Shown one piece after another: positions 34,890 to 44,984 of a stretch of DNA of 64,000 nt. The notes beneath the pieces are model-generated. The model worked only from the letters and a program-made list of their open reading frames with translations. It made no database searches and was not told the origin of the DNA. Location: the NCBI RefSeq assembly GCF_014297275.1, contig NZ_JACOQK010000001.1, positions 1,674,001 through 1,738,000 on the forward strand, written 5' to 3'. Origin of the DNA: Clostridium facile (GTDB taxonomy: Bacteria > Bacillota > Clostridia > Oscillospirales > Ruminococcaceae). The position numbers and the translations under genes are program-made. How positions within the stretch are numbered: position 1 is the stretch's first letter; each line of letters starts with the position of its first letter.

Positions 34890-37800
34890 TTATTTTTTCC
34901 GTTTCTTTGCTCCAATGGCTGTTGCACCCGCTGCTGCCAATACTATTAACCCTGCAATTGGAGCAACATCTCCTGTTTTTGCTGCATTTGCTTTTGGTGT
35001 GGTAGATTCCTGTCCAGTTTGAGTAGTTGTATCATTAGTGGATGGTGTTGTTTCTTCTGGAATACTTCCATCTACTGCTACTAACTGATCCATTGCAGTT
35101 TGTACATTTGTTACTGCTGTATCTACTTCTTTCTGAGTCGCATTTTCATCTGCCATTACGTCATTTGCATCTTTTACTGCCGCTTGCAGTGCTGCATAGC
35201 TTTCCTCTGTGTATGCACTTGCATCTTTACTATTCGCTTCTGCAATTACTTTTTCCAGGATGGATTTATCCGCTTTGTATCTCAGGTTCAGCATCGCGTT
35301 CAACAGGTTACTTTCTGCTGTTTCGATTTCTTCCGCCATTGCATTGTCTTTATTCGCAAGTAATTCCTGTGCTGCTTTCAATGCTTCTTTAAATTCTGCT
35401 TGGCCTGCTTCTACATAGTCATTCATGTCATAGCCTTCTGCCAAGGATACCAGAGCTTCTAAGGAAGTAATATCTCCTTTGACAAAGCCTAGTTTATGGA
35501 TTTCTGTCATTAATGCTTTCCATGCTGCATCTACTGTTTCCTGATTTGCTGCTGGATCTGTTGCTACTTCTTTCGCTGCATCCAATGCTGCATTAAAGGT
35601 TTCCTGTACATCTTTGATGACATTGTTAAAGTCATCAGATGCTTTCTGTTCTTCTGCGTAGGTAATCACTTTGTTCAAGATATCTTTATCTGATTCTTCT
35701 ACTACGCTACCTTGTTCACTCGCTACAAAGTGGTAACTTCCACTGCCTACTGTGTATACATAGTCACCGTTTTCTTCCTGGCCTACATAGGTTATTCCAT
35801 TTCCATCTTTCTGGAAAATATCATTGCCAGATTCGGTAATAGTTTTCGCGTCTTTCATTGGGATTTTAATCGTTGCGGTACTGTTTGCTGGAACAGTTAC
35901 ATCCCATACTAGATCGCCGTCTACTATATCCCAATTGGATTCTGCTAAACCTTTTAAAGTGTCTATCGAGGTATCTACATATTCCAGTTCACTTTCCACA
36001 CCTGGGCGGTAGGTAATCTCATCATAGCCAGCGCCTGTTGCTGTAATGCCTCCCAGTCCTTTGAACATCCAGGTTGCTGGACCGCCTCCCATCATGGCAT
36101 GGTTCTGAGAATCCCAAACAGCATTCCCAGGAGTCAAGTTGGAATTAAAGGTTTCGCCTGCTTTATCCCAATATTCCCACAAGGTTGTCGCACCGTTATC
36201 AATCATATAGCCAAAGGAACATTTTTCTGGGGTTATAGTCATATCCAACAATGTTTTATGCTGGTTGGCTTCTCCCAATGCACTATAAATGGATTTTGTC
36301 CCCAGCACACCCGTTTTAATAGTAGTATTGGCGTTGGTAACAGCATTCACCAATGTTTGTACTACCGCTTCTTTATTTTCAGGTGGTACAATTTCAAAAT
36401 CCAATGCCACTGCATTTGCGGTTTGGGTTTCGGTACTAAAATAAGTCTCTTTATTATAGGTATTTTGCAATGCTTGATACATATTTTCTAGATAAGCATC
36501 CAGCTCTGTATGGTCTTTATCAATTGCTTCTGACATTTCAGATAACAAAATTCCACAATAGTAGAAATATGGTGCGGTTAAAAATCCACGGTCAATTTTT
36601 CCTTCCTGGTTATCATATCCCAGCCAGTCACCATAAACATTATCAGTTACAATATAATCTCCATCTTTATCCAAAGATTTATAGTAATCAAAAACTTTTA
36701 CTAAAGAATCATAAGATTTTTCGATATAATAGGTGTCTCCCGTATTCATATAAAGCTGATAAGGGAATACAAAATATGCGGATGACCAAGGAATATCAAA
36801 CTGTGCCCCTGTATTAGTTGTTGTTGGAACTCCCACAATAATTTCAGGCCTGCCGTCCTCATGGGTATTCAACATCATGGTTTCCATAAACGCTTCCGCA
36901 GAAGTATAGTCATTTAATAGTATTGCGGAAGATTCTTTTACAACGGATGCATCCCCAGTCCAACCATTCTTTTCACGCTGTGGACAATCGGTATAATTAC
37001 CAATCAAATTAGAACGTTGGGATTGTAGGTACATATCAAATACCTGATTTAATCTATCATTGGAAGAGTCGAAGAAACCAGTCTGATCCAAATCATCGCT
37101 GACAAAGCAAGCAGTAAAATCGTCTGGATTGATTTCGGAACCGTCTGAGGTGGAAACTTCTACATAACGGAACCCAGTGTAGAAAAATCTTGGTTCAAAA
37201 CGATCCTGATTTCCTGATAAGGTATAGGTGGATTTTGGATAATGGAAGGTAGTATTTGCAAATATCATACCGTTTTCATCCAATAGTTCAGAATATTTTA
37301 ACAGGTATTGCTTACCCTTTTCCCCTTTGGTATCCAGACGGACATAACCTTGCATATTCTTTCCAAAGTCTAAAATATATTTTTTGGTTGAATTGGTAAA
37401 ACCATTCCATTTTTCAGGATCTGTTGTATCAAAATTATCTTCAAAAATCACATTTCCATCCTGAATAACACGAAGGTAGTCAATCTGGCTGCTTTCATCT
37501 ATTGTTGCCCGGAATCCCAATGGACCTTCGGTAGAACCACTAACCAAATCCGTTTCATGTACTTTTTGGTCGTTGATATAGGTTGTAATATGGTTGCCTT
37601 TTACCTCAATTTTCATTGGGACAAAATCGTTCAAATCAACACCAGGGCAATCATTAATTACATCTATATTGGATGCCCAATCTCCAGGTTGGTGGACACG
37701 CAAAGATCCATTACCGCTAGTTGCCAACTGCCACATTGCTGGATATGGAGTACCAGAACCAAATAAAAAGCCAAATACATTCTCGGTTTTTGCCGCTAAT

Positions 37801-39365
37801 TCGATGGTATAATCGCCACTAAAAGATTGTTTCGTGGTAAAAGTACCACAGTTTGTTGGCAATACCAATTTTCCATCAATAGCGTATGGAGAGTTCGCAT
37901 CTGTGTAATTCACTTCTCGCATGGAGACTGGCTTGATTTCGTCAATTACCTTGGTTCCGGAAATCGCTGGGGCCAGTTCAGCCTGGGATGGGAAATTCCA
38001 TTTTTCACGGTCTACGGTATCAAAATTATCTTCCCAAATCACCTTACCATTTTGGGTAACAGCAATTCGGTCATAGTCAACAATCTCATCCGGCATAGAA
38101 CGGATCGCTAAAGGTCCAGCAGTTTGTCCATCCGCCACAGTTGCCTGATGAACCTGTTTTCCATCAATAAATGCTGTGATAGTATTTCCCTGGATATCCA
38201 GCCGCATCGTAGCTTTCTGCCCTAAATGTAAACCTTCTACAGGAACCACTTCTACCTGACTCCAGTCCCCTGGATAATGGACACGCAAACTGCCTTCTGC
38301 CAGCTGCCACATACAAGGGTTTGGTGTACCAGACCCAAATACAAATCCACATACATTGGACTGTACCGTCGCTGTTAATTCAATGGAATAATCCCCACTA
38401 AAAGACTGATAAGTTGTAAATGTCCCCGAATTGGCTGGAACACGTAATTCCCCATTGGAAGCGGCTAAGCCTGCTGTAGTTGCATTGGTCCATGTTTCAT
38501 CTTCCACAAATTCAGGGGTATCCCAATTGGTTATTAAGTTTGCGTCAATATCTTCTCCTGCACTGATCGTTTCCCGTGTAATCTCAGATGTCGCACAAGC
38601 TTTCCAACTGGTATCGGTAGAAATGATTTGAGAACTTCCATCTTTATAATAGATTTTAATCATTCCAGCTGCCTGGTTGCCAGGAGAATATGCGGCGCTT
38701 ACCATGATACCAACTGTATTCTTCCCTTCCCGAAGCATGGAAGTGATATCATATGTATTATAATAAGTAAGGACATCCCCTACCGGTTTTTTTGGTCCCC
38801 AGACCAAATCCCCTACTTTAGAACCATTCATCCTGATTTCCATAACAGAAGAACTGCTTAAATAAGAACGTGCCCGATCTACATTCTCCAAAGGTTGATC
38901 CAGCTCAAATGTTTTTCTTAATAACCGTGGAGAAGAAATCCATTCGCCCTGTATGGTTTCTGGTGCGGTTTCAAAGGTTTTTATCTCACTAAACCCAGAT
39001 TCATTGCCATATTGATCTTTGATATTAACCTGATAGTTGTAAATAGTTTCTGGTTTTAATCCTTCTGGACGAATCCCTACCTGTTGGTCAGATTCCACCC
39101 AGCCACTGTCCCATGCGGTATTCCCTGACTGGTCTTTTACAACAACATAGTAAGCTGTTTGTTCCATACCACGTTGTTCCGCGTCAATTTCCCATCCAAG
39201 GCGTACATCGTCTACATCCAACCCCATATCATAACGGGATGTTGTCTGATACGCTTTTACATCCAGGCCATCATCCTCCAATGCAAACGCTGGAAGCGCA
39301 GTACCAATAACAGATGCCGCCATGGTTGCGGATAACGCAACGCTGAGAAGCCGTTTCATCTTCAT
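34890..39365 (-). CDS. Cell-wall-anchored GH78-like alpha-L-rhamnosidase with duplicated inserted domain
   Basis: A secreted enzyme of 1,491 residues. The signal peptide ends near residue 29. The N-terminal beta domains of bacterial rhamnosidases follow. Inserted in them are two copies of a lectin/laminin-G-like domain (about 304-450 and 497-647; each with GTFTT-QSFSGDY and ending EDNFDT). The catalytic barrel has CPQREKNGWTGDA (794-806), which holds the likely acid, and TTLWEYW (1060-1066), which holds the likely base. After a C-terminal beta domain come helical FIVAR-like repeats (about 1225-1432). AAKTGD (1461-1466), a hydrophobic helix and KKRKK form a sortase-type anchor. It would remove rhamnose from plant or microbial glycans at the surface; substrate unknown. 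Confidence 0.88.
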   Translation of the reverse strand: MKMKRLLSVALSATMAASVIGTALPAFALEDDGLDVKAYQTTSRYDMGLDVDDVRLGWEIDAEQRGMEQTAYYVVVKDQSGNTAWDSGWVESDQQVGIRPEGLKPETIYNYQVNIKDQYGNESGFSEIKTFETAPETIQGEWISSPRLLRKTFELDQPLENVDRARSYLSSSSVMEIRMNGSKVGDLVWGPKKPVGDVLTYYNTYDITSMLREGKNTVGIMVSAAYSPGNQAAGMIKIYYKDGSSQIISTDTSWKACATSEITRETISAGEDIDANLITNWDTPEFVEDETWTNATTAGLAASNGELRVPANSGTFTTYQSFSGDYSIELTATVQSNVCGFVFGSGTPNPCMWQLAEGSLRVHYPGDWSQVEVVPVEGLHLGQKATMRLDIQGNTITAFIDGKQVHQATVADGQTAGPLAIRSMPDEIVDYDRIAVTQNGKVIWEDNFDTVDREKWNFPSQAELAPAISGTKVIDEIKPVSMREVNYTDANSPYAIDGKLVLPTNCGTFTTKQSFSGDYTIELAAKTENVFGFLFGSGTPYPAMWQLATSGNGSLRVHQPGDWASNIDVINDCPGVDLNDFVPMKIEVKGNHITTYINDQKVHETDLVSGSTEGPLGFRATIDESSQIDYLRVIQDGNVIFEDNFDTTDPEKWNGFTNSTKKYILDFGKNMQGYVRLDTKGEKGKQYLLKYSELLDENGMIFANTTFHYPKSTYTLSGNQDRFEPRFFYTGFRYVEVSTSDGSEINPDDFTACFVSDDLDQTGFFDSSNDRLNQVFDMYLQSQRSNLIGNYTDCPQREKNGWTGDASVVKESSAILLNDYTSAEAFMETMMLNTHEDGRPEIIVGVPTTTNTGAQFDIPWSSAYFVFPYQLYMNTGDTYYIEKSYDSLVKVFDYYKSLDKDGDYIVTDNVYGDWLGYDNQEGKIDRGFLTAPYFYYCGILLSEMSEAIDKDHTELDAYLENMYQALQNTYNKETYFSTETQTANAVALDFEIVPPENKEAVVQTLVNAVTNANTTIKTGVLGTKSIYSALGEANQHKTLLDMTITPEKCSFGYMIDNGATTLWEYWDKAGETFNSNLTPGNAVWDSQNHAMMGGGPATWMFKGLGGITATGAGYDEITYRPGVESELEYVDTSIDTLKGLAESNWDIVDGDLVWDVTVPANSTATIKIPMKDAKTITESGNDIFQKDGNGITYVGQEENGDYVYTVGSGSYHFVASEQGSVVEESDKDILNKVITYAEEQKASDDFNNVIKDVQETFNAALDAAKEVATDPAANQETVDAAWKALMTEIHKLGFVKGDITSLEALVSLAEGYDMNDYVEAGQAEFKEALKAAQELLANKDNAMAEEIETAESNLLNAMLNLRYKADKSILEKVIAEANSKDASAYTEESYAALQAAVKDANDVMADENATQKEVDTAVTNVQTAMDQLVAVDGSIPEETTPSTNDTTTQTGQESTTPKANAAKTGDVAPIAGLIVLAAAGATAIGAKKRKK

Positions 39366-39893
39366 ATTCTTTTCCTCCTGTCTAAAAATTATCCATAATA
39401 AATAATAATATTAGGCAAATAGACCCAATAATAATTTTAATTATATCCTGATTTGATTGTGATATCAATAGAACAAATCAACAAATTTTCAATATTAACT
39501 TAGATATCTTTACTACTACGTTCTATAATTTTTATTTTTTATAAGCATCCGTGTTTTAAAAAATCTTTACACAAATCCCCTACAATATTTTTGTAGAAAA
39601 TCATAGTTTTCAATTTATTTAAAATTTGATACAATAATTATCATATTAATAAAAAAATTATAGTTTTTATATCCAATTATATTCTATTTATTTTCTACTT
39701 ACGGTTCTTCTAACCATCTTTAACGGGTAAGGCAAACTATTCATTTTTTACTACATAAAGATAGAGCAGGTACAACTACGTTACTTTTGCGTGAAAATCA
39801 CGCAATGTAATAAAATCATAAAAAAGGAGGATAGAAGTTATTATTTTATAGTTAGAGGAAAACAAAGAGAACAAAAAGAAATGGAGGTTTTTT
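39366..39893. promoter_or_regulatory. Divergent regulatory region between two rhamnosidase genes
   Basis: A 528-base AT-rich gap from which both enzymes are transcribed. It contains TTGCGTGA-AAA-TCACGCAA (39787-39805), a perfect inverted repeat with eight-base arms, the best operator candidate. CTACAA-N5-TTGTAG lies near 39579. A strong ribosome-binding-like AAAAAAGGAGGA at 39820-39831 has no start codon at usable distance; the true site for the plus gene is GGAGG at 39883. I found no clear promoter pair. Confidence 0.5.
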
Positions 39894-42800
39894 ATGTTTA
39901 AAAAAATAACCGCAGGAATCTTAGCGGCATTCATAACTCTTTCTATGTTTGTAAACTTCTCTGTATTTGCAGAAGAAGAATATGAGCCACGAAATGCCGC
40001 ATTGTCAATTTGTGGGGCAATAGCTGATGCCTCCTCTACTCATCCAGCTGACAGCAACCCATTAAGCTTTCAACCGTGTAATACCAATGATGGTATCCGA
40101 AATTTAGGTTTATTTTGGAATGATAATACAGCCAATGACTATCCAGACTGGCTTCAAATTACCTTTGGGCGAAGGGAAATTATCAACCGTTTGGATGTGT
40201 TTACCGTTTCGGACGATATCGGAGCATCTATGCCTGATTTAGATACTGTATTCCATAATTATGGTGTTACCGATTTTGAATTACAGTATCTAGACAACGG
40301 AGAATGGAAAACTATTCCTGGAACACAAGTTACTGGAAATAATAAAGTATGGAAACAATTCTATTTTGAACCTATTACTACAACTGCCATTCGTTTATGG
40401 GTAACAGGAGCAATTGATGGCAGCACAAGAATTAGTGAATTAGAAGCATGGACTTATAAAGAAAGCCCAGATGGAGAACCTGAACCACCAAAACAAGATG
40501 AAACATTCCAAGATGCCCAATGGATTTGGCAATCTGAAGCAGGACCCAATAACACTTGGATGTGCTTTAAAAAAGATTTTTCTTTAGAAGAAATACCAGA
40601 AACAGCAATCGCGAACATAGCAGTAGATTCCAAATATTACATGTGGATCAATGGAGAACTAGCTGTTTTTGAAGGTGGGTTAAACCGCGGCCCTGCCCCT
40701 GGAAAAGGGTACTATGACTCTGTTGATATTGCGCCTTACTTAAAAACAGGAGAAAATGATATTTCTATTTTAATGTGGTTCTGGGGAAATCAAGGTAGAA
40801 ATAATGTGAATAGTGGTGCTGGTGGTATGATATTCTCTGCTGATTTAGGAGAAACCAGATTAAAAAGTGATGCTAGCTGGAAAATGAAGGTGCATCCAGC
40901 TTATGGAGATACCACTGGCTCTCAACCATCTTATTTATATGGTGGATATAACATTGGTTTTAATGCACAAAATGATTTTGAAACCGATTGGACCCAACCT
41001 GGATTTGATACTTCCTCTTGGGAAAATGCCATTGAAAAAGGGGTTGTTGGCACAAAACCATGGGGAGAATTAGAAAAACGTCCTATTCCACAATGGAAAT
41101 ATTCAGAACTAAAAGATTATACCAATGAAATTGTTCGTGACGGCGATCAAGTAATCATGAATTTGCCTTATGCAGCACAAATTACTCCGTATTTTAAAGT
41201 AAAAGCCCCTTCTGGAGAAATCATTAGTATTCAAACAGACCGCTATCAAACACCTGGTGGCCCTGGTGATGGCAACAAATACAATTGTCATCGAACCGAA
41301 TATACTACCAAAGAAGGCGTACAAGAATTTGAATCTTTAGACTGGATCTTTGGCGAACAAGTCATTTATACCATTCCAGAAGATGTAGAAATTATTGAAT
41401 TAAAATATCGTGAGTCTGGCTGTGATACTGAATTAGTACCAACTATTCAAACAGATGATGAATTCTATAATTCCTTAGCGGAAAAGGCACAACGTACTTT
41501 ATATGTATGTATGCGTGATAACTTTATGGATTGTCCAGACCGTGAACGCGGCCAGTGGATTGGGGACGTAAGTTCCCAGGCTCCTCAAGTATTCTATGCA
41601 TTAGACCAAAATGGAGCAGTACATCTAAAAAAAGCAATCGACAACTTTATTCGCAACCGTAGCGGAGATGTACTCATCGGAAATGTTCCAGGTGCAAATT
41701 CAAGTGAACTTCCTTCCCAATCTTTAAATGCAATTAGTACGGAAGGTATGATCATGCAATATTACCAATTTACTGGTGACATTTCTGTGATTGAACTTTC
41801 TTATGAACCAGTAAAGAATTATTTAAAATTGTGGGAAACCAATCCGGATGGTTCTTTAATCAACCGTGCAGGCAACAGGGAATGGTATGACCATGGTTCT
41901 GGAATCGATGGTGCTGTAATTGGTCCATGTTGGTATTATATGGCCTGTGAATCGGCAATTGAAATGGCAAAATTAACTGAAAACGAACAGGATATCCCTT
42001 GGTTTGAAGAGAGAATGGAAGGCATCCGTTCTACTTTCCAAGAAAAGTTCTGGAAAGGCGATGGTTACCACAGTGATATGCCTAACGATGACCGCGCCAA
42101 CGCTATGGCTGTTTTGTCCGGCTTAGCTGATCCAGAGTACTATCCAATCATTTTAAACGTACTGCAAACAGTACAAAACTCTACCCCTTATATGGAAGGT
42201 TATGTATTAGAATCCATGTTTGTAATGGGGTATGCTGACGAAGCAATGGAACGGATGAAAGACCGTTATTCAGAACTAGTTGCTAACGAAAACACCACCT
42301 TATGGGAAGATTTCCATACATTAGGTACTCGAAACCATGCATGGTCTGGTGGACCTCTCACGATGTTAAATAAATATGTAGCGGGTATTTATCCTACTAC
42401 TCCTGGGTATGAAACTTATCGTGTTCAGCCAAATTTAACAAGCTTAAATAGTGTGAAGGTAACTGTTCCATCTATAAAAGGGAACATAGACTTAAATATA
42501 AATCGAGATAATAATCAAATTACTATGGATTTAACTTCTCCTGAAAATACTGTAGCGCAAGTTGCGGTTCCACGATTTAATATGGAAAATACTTTGGTTA
42601 CTATTAATGGAGAAATTGCTTTTGAAGATGGTGCTGGAAAACTGGATTCCTACCAAGGTAATGATGAGAACTATATTTACTTTGACTTAGAACCAGGTAA
42701 TTATCAAATTTGTTCATCTATTAAAACTGAACAAAAAGAAAACTATCAAGTGAATATTCAAACAAATGAGGGCGGAACATTACTTCTAAATGGGGAGCCA

Positions 42801-44468
42801 ATCCCATCCAATTATCAAAATAGTTTCCCAGCTGGAACTGAGCTTACTTTTAGTGCAGAACCAGAAGAAGGAAAACAGTTTGAAGGATTTACTGGAAGTT
42901 TTGCTACTACAAATCTACCATTAACCATTCAGTTACAGTCTGATTTAAATTTACAAGCATCTTTTTGCGATAAAATTATTGATTGGGATGAAATAAAATC
43001 CGAACTAAAATTAGAATTAAATGCATGTAAAAAATTAGAAGAATCAAAATATACACCAGAAAGCTGGAGTCCTTTTAAAGCGGTAATAGAGCAAGCAGAA
43101 ATCATTATGGATACTGTTCCTGTAACAGAAGAACAAATCAATCAAGCTTTAGAATCTTTACGAAATGCCAAAGAACAATTACAATCCGCCAAGGGAGTTA
43201 ACTTAGCATTATATAGCAATGTAACAGTTTCCAGTGTTGTACCTGGAATGTCCCAGTTTAGTGCTGACAAATTAACAGATGGTATTGTATCAGGAGCACC
43301 TAGCACTTCAAACTGCTGGTCCAGTAATGTATCAAAAGACCACAAAGAATGGGCACAAATCGATTTAGGAAGCGCCCTCACATTTGACCAATTTGTGATT
43401 TATCCACGTATTGATGAACGTGGTACAGGTTGGGGATTTCCAAAAGACTTCACAATCAAAGTTTCCAAAGATGGTGAAACATGGACCACGGTAGTAGATG
43501 AAACTGATTACCCATTTGTTGGAGATACCCCACAAACATTCAATTTTGATTCTGTGGATGCAAGATATATCCGTTTGGATACTACTAAATTGAATGCTAT
43601 TGTAGGAGAAGCAGCAGATACTTATCGGGTTCAGCTGGCAGAGTTTGAAGTTTACCGTCAAAAAGACATTGCTGTAGATTCGGATAAATCCATCTTAAAT
43701 AAAGTAATCGCATACGCAGAAGAACAGAAAGCTTCTGATGAATTCAACAATGTCATTGTAGATGTACAGGAATCCTTTAATGCAGCATTGGAAGCAGCAA
43801 AAGAAATTTTTGCTGATCCAACCGCAACCCAAGAAAAAGTAGACCAGGCATGGATGACTTTATTAAAAGAAATCCATAAACTAGGCTTTGTCAAAGGGGA
43901 TATCAGTTCCTTAGAATCCTTGGTAGCATATGCTGAAAAACTGGATCTAAATGACTATGTAGAAGCAGGCCAAGCAGAATTCCAGGAAGTATTGAAAGCA
44001 GCGCAAGATCTGCTGGCAGATAAAGAAAATGCAATGCAAACAGAAATTGAAACAGCAGAAACGAATCTGCTAAATGCAATGTTGAACCTAAGATATAAAG
44101 CGGATAAATCCATCCTGGAAAAAGTAATTGCGGAAGCAAATGATGTTGATTCTAGTGCATACACAGCAGAGAGCTATACAGCACTACAAGCAGCAGTAGC
44201 AGAAGCAAACGAAGTAATGGAAAATGAAAACGCCACTCAGGAAGAAGTAAACGCAGCAGTAGAAAGTGTACAAGAAGCGATGAAAGGTTTGGTATCTGTA
44301 GATAAAGAAACTACAGATACAGACAAAGCAGAAGGTACACAAACTGGGCAAGAAAATACTACAACAAAAGCAAATGCAGCGAAGACTGGCGATGTTACTC
44401 CAATCACAGGAGTAATGGTACTAGCATTAGCTGGTACAGCCGTTTTATTCTCTCGAAAAAAGAAATAA
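39894..44468 (+). CDS. Cell-wall-anchored GH78-like alpha-L-rhamnosidase with carbohydrate-binding domains
   Basis: A secreted enzyme of 1,524 residues. Signal peptide to about residue 26. A discoidin/F5-8C-like domain follows (about 35-190), then the rhamnosidase N-terminal domains and the catalytic barrel with CPDRERGQWIGD (547-558) and TTLWEDF (801-807). Then come a small InlB-type beta repeat (about 950-1025), a FIVAR-like helix set (1030-1098), a CBM32/F5-8C domain (1102-1256), more FIVAR-like repeats (1263-1470) and the sortase-type tail AAKTGD (1495-1500) plus hydrophobic helix and RKKK. The C-terminal 210 residues are close to those of the divergent neighbour, although the catalytic halves differ. 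GGAGG precedes the ATG. Confidence 0.88.
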   Translation: MFKKITAGILAAFITLSMFVNFSVFAEEEYEPRNAALSICGAIADASSTHPADSNPLSFQPCNTNDGIRNLGLFWNDNTANDYPDWLQITFGRREIINRLDVFTVSDDIGASMPDLDTVFHNYGVTDFELQYLDNGEWKTIPGTQVTGNNKVWKQFYFEPITTTAIRLWVTGAIDGSTRISELEAWTYKESPDGEPEPPKQDETFQDAQWIWQSEAGPNNTWMCFKKDFSLEEIPETAIANIAVDSKYYMWINGELAVFEGGLNRGPAPGKGYYDSVDIAPYLKTGENDISILMWFWGNQGRNNVNSGAGGMIFSADLGETRLKSDASWKMKVHPAYGDTTGSQPSYLYGGYNIGFNAQNDFETDWTQPGFDTSSWENAIEKGVVGTKPWGELEKRPIPQWKYSELKDYTNEIVRDGDQVIMNLPYAAQITPYFKVKAPSGEIISIQTDRYQTPGGPGDGNKYNCHRTEYTTKEGVQEFESLDWIFGEQVIYTIPEDVEIIELKYRESGCDTELVPTIQTDDEFYNSLAEKAQRTLYVCMRDNFMDCPDRERGQWIGDVSSQAPQVFYALDQNGAVHLKKAIDNFIRNRSGDVLIGNVPGANSSELPSQSLNAISTEGMIMQYYQFTGDISVIELSYEPVKNYLKLWETNPDGSLINRAGNREWYDHGSGIDGAVIGPCWYYMACESAIEMAKLTENEQDIPWFEERMEGIRSTFQEKFWKGDGYHSDMPNDDRANAMAVLSGLADPEYYPIILNVLQTVQNSTPYMEGYVLESMFVMGYADEAMERMKDRYSELVANENTTLWEDFHTLGTRNHAWSGGPLTMLNKYVAGIYPTTPGYETYRVQPNLTSLNSVKVTVPSIKGNIDLNINRDNNQITMDLTSPENTVAQVAVPRFNMENTLVTINGEIAFEDGAGKLDSYQGNDENYIYFDLEPGNYQICSSIKTEQKENYQVNIQTNEGGTLLLNGEPIPSNYQNSFPAGTELTFSAEPEEGKQFEGFTGSFATTNLPLTIQLQSDLNLQASFCDKIIDWDEIKSELKLELNACKKLEESKYTPESWSPFKAVIEQAEIIMDTVPVTEEQINQALESLRNAKEQLQSAKGVNLALYSNVTVSSVVPGMSQFSADKLTDGIVSGAPSTSNCWSSNVSKDHKEWAQIDLGSALTFDQFVIYPRIDERGTGWGFPKDFTIKVSKDGETWTTVVDETDYPFVGDTPQTFNFDSVDARYIRLDTTKLNAIVGEAADTYRVQLAEFEVYRQKDIAVDSDKSILNKVIAYAEEQKASDEFNNVIVDVQESFNAALEAAKEIFADPTATQEKVDQAWMTLLKEIHKLGFVKGDISSLESLVAYAEKLDLNDYVEAGQAEFQEVLKAAQDLLADKENAMQTEIETAETNLLNAMLNLRYKADKSILEKVIAEANDVDSSAYTAESYTALQAAVAEANEVMENENATQEEVNAAVESVQEAMKGLVSVDKETTDTDKAEGTQTGQENTTTKANAAKTGDVTPITGVMVLALAGTAVLFSRKKK

Positions 44469-44490
44469 ACACTGTAACAATAAAAATATG

Positions 44491-44526
44491 ATAGATGGTA
44501 GATATTTTTATCTACCATCTTTTTTA
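44491..44526 (+). terminator. Terminator of the second rhamnosidase gene
   Basis: A 12-base stem, AGATGGTAGATA with TATCTACCATCT, four-base loop and T-run, lies 22 bases behind the stop. The next 460 bases (44527-44984) are AT-rich and hold nothing I can identify. Confidence 0.92.
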
Positions 44527-44984
44527 TATGCAAAATAAAATCCAGAACAAGTTAACACAACATATTCCATGGAATATCATTAGCAACTAATATAATGTCA
44601 TTTATATGAATATTATAGCAAATTCAATGTAATTTATCAGTGTGTATCAATAGCTTGGCAGATGTAACTGAATGACTGCCATCACATTAAAGATAGTGGA
44701 ATCATTTTCTTTCCTATCTAATAAAATCATTGAGTCACTAAGCATTACCAGAGAAATACACTTTTAATTTGATAATATAGACTTTTCCTTCTAACCTGTT
44801 CTTTTTATATCATTTTTTGCTCTAACACATACTTTTTTTATGAAACGTAAAATTTCTTCTTAAATGCTTTTGCTATACCAACATTTTCAAATCATAATAA
44901 CACAAATTTTTACAATCCCTTATTGTATTATTTTATGAGAAAAACTATTTATATCATGTATCCCTACTATTTTAATCATTTCAT

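Noticed and set aside
35042..35418. Plus-strand Leu/His-rich frames inside the FIVAR-coding region
   Set aside because: Reading the opposite strand of Ala/Glu/Lys-rich repeats gives such frames by codon bias; no ribosome-binding site.
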